Shown in pieces: positions 32,386 to 38,037 of a stretch of 40,787 bases of DNA (position 1 is its first letter; each line of letters begins with the position of its first letter). The notes under the pieces were generated by a model. It saw nothing but the letters and a program-made list of their open reading frames with translations. It did not search any database and was not told the origin of the DNA. Source of the DNA: Pseudolysinimonas_A sp947085045 (lineage in GTDB: Bacteria > Actinomycetota > Actinomycetes > Actinomycetales > Microbacteriaceae); the NCBI GenBank assembly GCA_947085045.1, contig CAMTUU010000010.1:1-40787 (forward strand), in the 5' to 3' direction. Position numbers and translations under genes: made by a program.

Positions 32386-32688
32386 ATGGGACATCTGCAC
32401 TACGGTTCGCCCGCGACCTCGTTCGAGATCGATGACCGCACGCTCACGCACGTCGAACTCGTCGTGCTCGCCAAGCTGCGCCGCAACGAGAGCTTCGCGC
32501 TCACCGTCGACGGCGAGAAGGGCGCGCGACAGACGCTGTGGGTCAACGCGTCCTCGACGCTGCGTTTCGAGCTCGGTAGCGCGATCACCGAGATCAACCG
32601 CGTCTGGCTCGACGAGCTCATCGACTCCGCGAACACCACGACCGGGATGCGCATCCTTCCCGAGCCGGAGCACGCGCCCGCCGCGTAG
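32386..32688 (+). CDS. DUF7882-like small protein, copy C
   Basis: 100 residues: MGHLHYGSPATSFEIDDRTLTHVELVVLAKLRRNESFALTVD, then ARQTLWVNASSTLRFELG, VWLDELIDSANTTTGMRILPEPE. It keeps the MGxLxYG, IDDRxLxH, KLRRNExF and SAN...G elements of copies A and B, but SIW is changed to TLW and the middle loop is shorter, so it is a diverged paralogue. Its TAG stop is the first half of the -10-like box TAGCCT of the following oxidoreductase gene. Confidence 0.75.
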   Translation: MGHLHYGSPATSFEIDDRTLTHVELVVLAKLRRNESFALTVDGEKGARQTLWVNASSTLRFELGSAITEINRVWLDELIDSANTTTGMRILPEPEHAPAA

Positions 32689-32691
32689 CCT
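32686..32691 (+). promoter_or_regulatory. -10-like box (oxidoreductase gene, leaderless)
   Basis: TAGCCT, 6 bases before the ATG at 32698. Its first three bases are the stop codon of the preceding gene. Confidence 0.4.
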
Positions 32692-32697
32692 GACGGC

Positions 32698-34107
32698 ATG
32701 GAGCGTCGCGAGTTCGATCTCATCGTCATCGGTGCCGGCGCGATCGGCGAGAATGTCGCGGATCGGGCGGTGCGGGGCGGCCTGAAGGTCGCCATGGTCG
32801 AGGCCGAACTGGTCGGCGGCGAGTGCTCCTACTGGGCGTGCATGCCGTCGAAGGCGCTGCTGCGGGCTGGCGCGGTGACCCGCGCGGCTCGCGCGGTCGA
32901 AGGCGTGGGATCGGTCGGCGACGTCGACCCGTCCGCCGCCTTCGCCCGTCGCGATGCGATCGCTCACGACTGGGACGACGCCTCGCAGGTCAACTGGGCG
33001 ACCGGGGCCGGGATCGAGGTGGTCCGCGGCCACGCGCGCCTCGCCGGCGAGAGGCGTGTCATCGTGACCGTCCCCGGCGGCGGCGACACCGAATACCTGG
33101 CGACGCACGCCGTCGCGGTGGCGACCGGCAGCGCGGCACTGCTGCCCGACATCCCGGGTCTCACCGACCTGGAGCCGTGGACCAGCCGTGAGGCGACGAG
33201 CGCGAAAGCCGCCCCGCGCAGTCTCGCGATCCTCGGCGGGGGAGTCGTCGGCGCCGAGATGGCGACCGCGTACTCCGACTTCGGCACGCAGGTGACGCTG
33301 CTCGCGCGCAGCGGCCTGCTGGACGGGCAGGAGCCGTTCGCCGGCGACCGGGTCGCCGCAGCGCTACGGGCCCGGGGTGTCGACCTCCGCACGGGCATCG
33401 AGGTGACGGGCGCGCGCCGCGAGGGCTCCGACAAGATCCTCGAACTCTCCGACGGATCCGAGGTGCGCGCCGCCGAGGTGCTCGTCGCCGTCGGCCGGGT
33501 CGCCCGCACCGGCGACCTCGGCGTCGAGACGATCGGACTCGAGCCCGGCGCGTGGCTCGACGTCGACGACACGATGCGGGTGCACGGGCACGACTGGCTC
33601 TACGCGGTCGGCGACGTCAACCACCGCGCCCTGCTCACCCACCAGGGCAAGTACCAGGCGCGCGCCGCCGGCGACGTCATCGCGGCTCGTGCGCTCGGGA
33701 AGCCCGTCGACGACGCCCCGTGGGGTCGCCACGTCGCGACCGCCGATCATGCCGCGGTGCCGCAGGTGACCTTCACCGATCCGGAGGTGGCGTCGGTCGG
33801 TCTCACCGCCGCGGCCGCCGAGAAGGCCGGCCACCGCATCCGGACGCTCGACTACGACCTCGCCTGGCTCGCTGGCGCGAGCGTGCAGGCCGACGACTAC
33901 GTCGGCTGGGCGCGAGCGATCGTCGACGAGGACCGCCAGGTGCTGCTCGGGATGACGCTCGTCGGCCCCGGCGTCGGCGAAATGATCCACGCGGCGACGA
34001 TCGCGATCGTCGGCGAGGTGCCGCTCGAACGGCTCTGGCACGCGGTGCCGTCGTATCCGACGCTCAGCGAGATCTGGCTGCGGCTGCTGGAGACCTCCGG
34101 CCGCTGA
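32698..34107 (+). CDS. NAD(P)/FAD-dependent pyridine nucleotide-disulfide oxidoreductase (Lpd/MerA-like)
   Basis: 469 residues, the length of dihydrolipoamide dehydrogenase. FAD motif DLIVIGAGAIGENVA (7-21); redox disulfide GGECSYWACMPSKALL with Cys43 and Cys48; NAD motif LAILGGGVVGAEMA; second FAD motif LYAVGDVNHRALLTHQGKYQARAAGD. The C-terminal dimerisation domain ends WHAVPSYPTLSEIW: the catalytic His of HPTLSE in Lpd is Tyr453 here, while Glu458 remains, which points away from a classical lipoamide dehydrogenase and toward MerA-like or other relatives. No pyruvate dehydrogenase genes are nearby. Substrate unknown. Confidence 0.88.
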   Translation: MERREFDLIVIGAGAIGENVADRAVRGGLKVAMVEAELVGGECSYWACMPSKALLRAGAVTRAARAVEGVGSVGDVDPSAAFARRDAIAHDWDDASQVNWATGAGIEVVRGHARLAGERRVIVTVPGGGDTEYLATHAVAVATGSAALLPDIPGLTDLEPWTSREATSAKAAPRSLAILGGGVVGAEMATAYSDFGTQVTLLARSGLLDGQEPFAGDRVAAALRARGVDLRTGIEVTGARREGSDKILELSDGSEVRAAEVLVAVGRVARTGDLGVETIGLEPGAWLDVDDTMRVHGHDWLYAVGDVNHRALLTHQGKYQARAAGDVIAARALGKPVDDAPWGRHVATADHAAVPQVTFTDPEVASVGLTAAAAEKAGHRIRTLDYDLAWLAGASVQADDYVGWARAIVDEDRQVLLGMTLVGPGVGEMIHAATIAIVGEVPLERLWHAVPSYPTLSEIWLRLLETSGR

Positions 34108-34113
34108 CCCGGC

Positions 34114-36060
34114 TCAGTCCGAGACCCGGTTGCGGCCCGCGCGCTTCGCCCGGTACATCGCGGCGTCGGCCGCTTCGAGCAGCCCCCCGCGCGGAGCGCC
34201 GGCGTCCGCGACGACGAGCCCGCACGACGCGGTGAGCGCGACGACGTGGGGGCCGACGACGATCGGCACGGCGACCGCCTCGACGATCCGCCCGGCGAGG
34301 GCGGGAACATCGGCCCCGGCCACCCCGTCGCAGAGCACCACGAACTCGTCGCCGCCGAGGCGCACCACCACGTCGGTCGTGCGCGAGTGGGCGAGCAGGC
34401 GGCGGGCGACCTCGAGGATGACGGCATCCCCCACGTCGTGACCGTACTCGTCGTTGACCCGCTTGAAGTCGTCGAGGTCGACGAAGAGCAGCGCCTTGCC
34501 GTCCGGCCCGACCGGATCGGGCGTCGAGAGCCGCTCGACGAGGTAGCGGCGGTTGTGCAGGCCGGTGAGCGCGTCGCGCATCGCGAGCTCGGCGAGCCGG
34601 GCCTCCGCCCGCCGCTCGAGCGACACCTGCAGTTCGCGCGCGAGTTCGGCCGCCTCCTGCACCACGCTCCCCCACGCCTCCGACCGGCCGGTGACGCTCT
34701 GCCGCCAGGCCGAGAACGAGGTGCGCGGTGAGAGCTGATCGGGTCGGTTCGTCATGCCCGGGTCGCCGAGCCAGGAGATCTCGCGCGCGACCTCGCCGCG
34801 CAAGAAGACGAGGGTGTCACCCGCCGTGTCGAGCGGCAGCACGAGGAGTCCGGCGACCCCGGGCAGCAGTTCGGCGAGATCGGGGCGATCGAAGGCGAGC
34901 GCCTCGGAGACGAAGCCGGCCCCGTCGAGCCGCTCGAGGAGGCTCTCGAACGCCCGCAGCAGCGGCACCCGGCCGGCGAAGCGGGTGTTCCCGTCGACCC
35001 GCACGACGACCCCGTCGGCCGGCACCAGGTCGAGCACCGTGCGCGGCCCGCCGAGCAGGGCGCTCGGGATGTCGTCGGACGCGTAGAGCGGCGCGAGCAG
35101 CGCGGCCCGGCGCTCGCGCACCTGGACGGTGTGCCGCAGGCGCTCGATCTCACCGATCGAGGCGAGCTGCATCGCGATCTGCGTGGTGAGCACCTCGAGC
35201 GACCGCCGGAGCAGCACGGGCAGCCGGCGCTCGGTGCGGTGGGCGCAGGTGATCATCCCGACCAGCTGACCTTGGACGACGATCGAGAACGACACCGTCG
35301 AGGCCTGCCCCATGTTCCGGGCGTACTGGAGGTGGTAGGGCGAGACGCTGCGCAGCTCGGCGCTGCTCAGGTCGAGGGGACGGGCGTCGCCCTCGAGCGC
35401 CAGCAGCGGGATGCCCGGGTCGGACGTGCTCGCGATCGCCCGGGACAGCTTCGTGAGGTAGAGCGCACGCGCCTGCGGCGGGATGTCGGATGAGGGGAAG
35501 TGCAGACCGAGGTAGGGCTCCATGTCGGGGTGCCGGTCCTCGGCCACGACCTCGCCGTGCCCGTCGTCGTGGAAGTGGTAGATCAGCACCCGGTCGAATC
35601 CGGTGATCGCGCGGATCTCGACGGCGGCCTCGCGGCGCAGGTCGGCGACCGAGGTGACGACCGCGAGCCGCTGGATGGCACCGACGACCCCCGTGCGCAC
35701 GTACTCCATCCCGTCGACGACGGGTTCGAGTTCAACCAGTACCAGGCCGTTGACGTGGTGGACCACCGCATCCGCGGGCGCGCCGTCCCACTCGACCCGC
35801 ACCGGGTCGATGGCCTTGCCCGCGCGCGCCGCGTACTCCAGGGCGTCGTTGCCCGCCTCGGCGATCGGCCGGCCGAGCCAGGCGCGGGCGTCCTCGCTCG
35901 CCACGACGACGACCGCGGTGGCCGGATCGACGCCGAGCAGCGTGCCGTGCGACTGGATGAGTCCGGGCGTGCGGATGGGCTCCTTCGCGCACTCCGCGAG
36001 TCGACGGAGCTCATCGGCATCGACGGCGAGTTCGGCGGGGTCCAACAGCGTCTCCGTCAC
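34114..36060 (-). CDS. Bacteriophytochrome-diguanylate cyclase (PAS-GAF-PHY-GGDEF)
   Basis: 648 residues from GTG at 36060. A red/far-red light sensor fused to a c-di-GMP synthase. N-terminal PAS-like domain with the biliverdin-binding Cys24 in LAECAKEPIRTPGLIQSHG; GAF domain with the PASDIP-type motif FPSSDIP (Asp192) and pyrrole-contacting His243 in SPYHLQYARNMG; PHY domain with tongue motif SPRTSFSAW; short coiled linker; GGDEF domain with intact active site GGDEF (569-573) and inhibitory RTTD (560-563) at the canonical spacing. All key residues are present, so light-controlled cyclase activity is expected. No haem oxygenase gene is in the window. The stop faces that of the oxidoreductase gene, 6 bases away. 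Starts further upstream exist (TTG at 36171) but would cross the inverted repeat there. Confidence 0.94.
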   Translation of the reverse strand: MTETLLDPAELAVDADELRRLAECAKEPIRTPGLIQSHGTLLGVDPATAVVVVASEDARAWLGRPIAEAGNDALEYAARAGKAIDPVRVEWDGAPADAVVHHVNGLVLVELEPVVDGMEYVRTGVVGAIQRLAVVTSVADLRREAAVEIRAITGFDRVLIYHFHDDGHGEVVAEDRHPDMEPYLGLHFPSSDIPPQARALYLTKLSRAIASTSDPGIPLLALEGDARPLDLSSAELRSVSPYHLQYARNMGQASTVSFSIVVQGQLVGMITCAHRTERRLPVLLRRSLEVLTTQIAMQLASIGEIERLRHTVQVRERRAALLAPLYASDDIPSALLGGPRTVLDLVPADGVVVRVDGNTRFAGRVPLLRAFESLLERLDGAGFVSEALAFDRPDLAELLPGVAGLLVLPLDTAGDTLVFLRGEVAREISWLGDPGMTNRPDQLSPRTSFSAWRQSVTGRSEAWGSVVQEAAELARELQVSLERRAEARLAELAMRDALTGLHNRRYLVERLSTPDPVGPDGKALLFVDLDDFKRVNDEYGHDVGDAVILEVARRLLAHSRTTDVVVRLGGDEFVVLCDGVAGADVPALAGRIVEAVAVPIVVGPHVVALTASCGLVVADAGAPRGGLLEAADAAMYRAKRAGRNRVSD

Positions 36061-36131
36061 CGATCGGGTCAGGAAGACCGGCGATCCAACGGTATCTGGG
36101 CGACATTGCACGGCGGAAATCGCGTGTGAGG

Positions 36132-36175
36132 GGGGTTGACTTTCGACGCGTCGATCGGGCTGGGAAGTCAACCCC
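36132..36175. promoter_or_regulatory. Long inverted repeat with an inner palindrome, upstream of the phytochrome gene
   Basis: GGGGTTGACTT (36132-36142) and its perfect complement AAGTCAACCCC (36165-36175). The 22-base loop contains a second perfect palindrome, TCGACGCGTCGA (36143-36154). A third copy of the half-site, GTCAACCC, lies at 36204-36211. It looks like an operator cluster or cruciform rather than a terminator, since no gene ends here. Confidence 0.5.
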
Positions 36176-36211
36176 TGGGGCCCGCGGAAACCGGTGACGT
36201 ATCGTCAACCC

Positions 36212-36374
36212 TGCGCGACCGGTCTTCTTCCCCCGAATGGCCGGTGAGCCGGGTGGTACCCGGTTCGGGGCGTCCTCGTCACCCCCCTGATCCGAGGAAG
36301 TCCGCCCCCGCGCGGTGGAGGGGGGCCCGTTACCGCTTCGATACGAGATCGGGCCACACCGCGGCGTGTGGACC
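36212..36374. other. Rest of the spacer between phytochrome gene and sORF promoter
   Basis: Non-coding as far as I can see. It contains a short palindrome, CCGGGT (36249-36254) and ACCCGG (36258-36263), and a GC-rich stretch with no convincing frame. Confidence 0.4.
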
Positions 36375-36404
36375 TTGAACCGCGTCGGCGGCCTTCGCTA
36401 TCGT
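36375..36404 (+). promoter_or_regulatory. Promoter of the sORF/75-residue protein unit
   Basis: TTGAAC (36375-36380), 18-base spacer, TATCGT (36399-36404). Transcription would start near 36411, leaving about 43 bases before the sORF. Confidence 0.55.
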
Positions 36405-36453
36405 GGGCCACGCGCCATCGGGCGCAACCGCCGAATCAGGAAGGAGGCCGGCC

Positions 36454-36537
36454 ATGATGAATCCATTTCGCACTCAGGGGATGATCCCCACGCGTACCGC
36501 CGGCTTCGTCGGCATCCTCACCTCGCGACTCGGCTAA
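36454..36537 (+). CDS. Candidate 27-residue leader peptide or small protein
   Basis: 27 codons plus stop, starting MMNPFRTQGMIPTRTAG and ending LTSRLG. AAGGAGG about 8 bases upstream is the strongest Shine-Dalgarno in the window, in a genome where most unit-leading genes seem to have none. It lies about 43 bases after a good promoter and is followed, 12 bases after its stop, by hairpins, and 194 bases later by the 75-residue gene. Arg is frequent (three of 27) and Thr/Gly are common. I do not recognise it; it may be a regulatory leader peptide, or a small protein in its own right. Confidence 0.55.
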   Translation: MMNPFRTQGMIPTRTAGFVGILTSRLG

Positions 36538-36549
36538 AGAGGCTCCCTC

Positions 36550-36617
36550 CGCCGCCGTAGTCACGGTGGCGATGCTCTCGAAGCCCGATCCCGGGCTCGG
36601 TCTCGATAAACCCGAGC
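36550..36617 (+). promoter_or_regulatory. Stacked, partly exclusive hairpins after the sORF (possible attenuator)
   Basis: Hairpin 1: CGCCGCCGT / ACGGTGGCG (36550-36558 and 36563-36571) with one G-U pair. Hairpin 2: AGCCCG / CGGGCT (36582-36587 and 36592-36597). Hairpin 3: GCTCGG / CCGAGC (36595-36600 and 36612-36617). Hairpins 2 and 3 share bases 36595-36597 and so compete. There is no U-tract, so the outcome could be translational as well as transcriptional. From 36618 to 36720 I see no further structure. Confidence 0.35.
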
Positions 36618-36730
36618 GCCCGGATCGACGTCCCGTCACGACTCGTCGGCTCCACCCGAACCGCACGTGGTCGACCACGCAACGCGCCGCTCACGAAGCG
36701 GCATCCGGCACTGCTGTGAGGAAACACACG

Positions 36731-36958
36731 ATGTCCACCACCCTGTCCACCCATCCGCCCCAACCCGCCGGAACGCACCAGCCGTACGTCGAGGTGCTGC
36801 GACCCATGTCGCGGCCGAACCTCGTCGACAAGCTGGCGCTGCGCGTCGGCCTGTGGCTCATCACCTACGGGCGTCGCAGCTACGCGCAGCCGCGCGTCGA
36901 GGTCGTTCTGCCCGACCGCGCGTGGAGCGCCACCTGGGTTCAGCGACCCGGCGCATGA
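36731..36958 (+). CDS. 75-residue hypothetical protein
   Basis: Starts MSTTLSTHPPQPAGTHQPYVEV, has a conserved-looking core LVDKLALRVGLWLITYGRRSYAQPRVEVVLP, and ends AWSATWVQRPGA. The core is an amphipathic helix with an RVGLWLITYGRR pattern that I associate with small actinobacterial proteins of unknown function; it could lie on the membrane. GAGGAAA about 7 bases upstream of the ATG is a fair Shine-Dalgarno. Probably expressed from the promoter at 36375, downstream of the sORF and hairpins. A perfect terminator follows at 36980-37012. Confidence 0.65.
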   Translation: MSTTLSTHPPQPAGTHQPYVEVLRPMSRPNLVDKLALRVGLWLITYGRRSYAQPRVEVVLPDRAWSATWVQRPGA

Positions 36959-36979
36959 GCGACGGAAGCGGCACCTTCG

Positions 36980-37012
36980 AATGTCCCGGGACCCCTGCGG
37001 TCCCGGGACATT
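36980..37012 (+). terminator. Perfect hairpin terminator
   Basis: AATGTCCCGGGACC (36980-36993), 5-base loop, GGTCCCGGGACATT (36999-37012). It closes the sORF/75-residue unit before the TetR gene. Confidence 0.75.
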
Positions 37013-37032
37013 CCCGTCTCCGACGCCGCACT

Positions 37033-37038
37033 TAGGCT
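37033..37038 (+). promoter_or_regulatory. -10-like box (TetR gene, leaderless)
   Basis: TAGGCT, 6 bases before the ATG at 37045. Confidence 0.4.
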
Positions 37039-37044
37039 GACGGG

Positions 37045-37587
37045 ATGACGTCCCCCGCCCGCCCGCACAGCCGCGTGGCGATCCGCGACTCCGCCGTGCG
37101 GCTGTTCGCGCAAGCGGGCTTCGCGGGCACGTCGGTGCGCGACATCGCCGGCGACGCGGGCGTCGACGCGGCCCTCGTGATCCGGCATTTCGGGTCGAAG
37201 GAGGGGTTGTTCCTCGAGACGATGCGTCAGGAGTTCGATCGGCTCGACCTCGACGGCCCGGTCGAGACCCTCGGGGAGCGCATCATCCGCTCCCTCCTCG
37301 ACGCCGACGACCATGTGCGCGGCGTCTACCTCGCCCTCATCCGCGCGAGCGACGCGGGCGAGGTCTCGTCGGCGCTGCGCGCGGCCCACGAGCAGGATTT
37401 CGTCGCGCTGCTCGCCGCCCGGCTCGAGGCACGGGACGCCGACATGCGCGCCCGACTCGCAGCCGCGATGGTCGGCGGGCTGTTCTACGGACTGTGGATC
37501 GTCGGCGACGAGACGCTGCTGGCGACCCCGCACGACGAACTCGCTCGGCGGTACGGCGCCGCGCTGCAGGCGGTGCTCACGCCCTGA
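37045..37587 (+). CDS. TetR family transcriptional regulator
   Basis: 180 residues. N-terminal helix-turn-helix: RDSAVRLFAQAGFAGTSVRDIAGDAGVDAALVIRHFGSKEGLF (about 14-57), followed by a helical ligand-binding domain (LGERIIRSLLDADDHVRGVYLALIRASD, then a C-terminal TetR_C-type bundle with MVGGLFYGLWIVGDE). Typically a repressor released by a small molecule. Neither flanking gene is an obvious efflux pump or enzyme under its control. The 3' end overlaps the convergent HxlR gene by 11 bases. Confidence 0.92.
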   Translation: MTSPARPHSRVAIRDSAVRLFAQAGFAGTSVRDIAGDAGVDAALVIRHFGSKEGLFLETMRQEFDRLDLDGPVETLGERIIRSLLDADDHVRGVYLALIRASDAGEVSSALRAAHEQDFVALLAARLEARDADMRARLAAAMVGGLFYGLWIVGDETLLATPHDELARRYGAALQAVLTP

Positions 37588-37942
37588 GTTCGTGGTCCCT
37601 CTGCTGCTCGACCACGGCATCCATGTTCGCGACCGCCCACTCCTCGAGGGCGCGCAGCGGAGCCTGCAGCGAGCGGCCCAGCGCCGTGAGCTCGTATTCG
37701 ACGCGTGGCGGGATCTCGGGGTAGACGGTGCGCGTGACGAACCCGTCGCGCTCGAGCGACCGCAGCGTCTGGGTGAGCATCTTCTGCGAGATGCCGCCGA
37801 CCCGCGCGACGAGCGCCGAGAAGCGCCGGGGTCCCGGGTCGAGCGCGCCGACGATCAGCACGGTCCAGCGGTCGCCGATGCGGTCGAGGAGCCGACGGCT
37901 CGGGCAGTCCTGCTGGTAGGGATCCCACGGGATGACGCTCAT
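37577..37942 (-). CDS. HxlR family transcriptional regulator
   Basis: 121 residues: winged helix with DCPSRRLLDRIGDRWTVLIVGAL, RRFSALVARVGGISQKMLTQTLRSLERDGFVTRTVYPEIPPRVEYELTALGRSL. HxlR proteins respond to aldehydes, quinones or disulfide stress, often through a cysteine near the N-terminus; Cys13 is in that position and is the only cysteine. It is divergent from an NAD(P)-binding protein gene, and the 95-base spacer contains two perfect palindromes, so it probably represses itself and that gene. Starts at ATG 37942. Confidence 0.92.
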   Translation of the reverse strand: MSVIPWDPYQQDCPSRRLLDRIGDRWTVLIVGALDPGPRRFSALVARVGGISQKMLTQTLRSLERDGFVTRTVYPEIPPRVEYELTALGRSLQAPLRALEEWAVANMDAVVEQQRDHELRA

Positions 37943-37961
37943 GGCGGTGCCTCTCTTACCT

Positions 37962-38014
37962 GGAAGTGCCTACTTCCGAGGTGCGCTTACCTGACATACG
38001 GTAACTGAGTTACC
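37962..38014. promoter_or_regulatory. Operator region with two palindromes between hxlR-type and NAD(P)-binding genes
   Basis: GGAAGT-GCCT-ACTTCC (37962-37977) and GGTAAC-TGA-GTTACC (38000-38014) are both perfect, and CTTACCTG is found twice, near 37955 and 37986. The second palindrome lies 24 bases before the ATG at 38038. These are likely HxlR binding sites; which palindrome is bound cannot be told from sequence. Confidence 0.6.
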
Positions 38015-38037
38015 CAAAGAGAGTAAAGGAACCGAAC

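Noticed and set aside
36240..36620. Possible RNase P RNA (GAGGAAGTCC in a ~400-base structured spacer)
   Set aside because: The conserved core GAGGAAAGTCC is one A short, the other universal elements (ACAGAA, the 3' partner of P4) are absent, and the region contains a promoter and an ORF with a Shine-Dalgarno.
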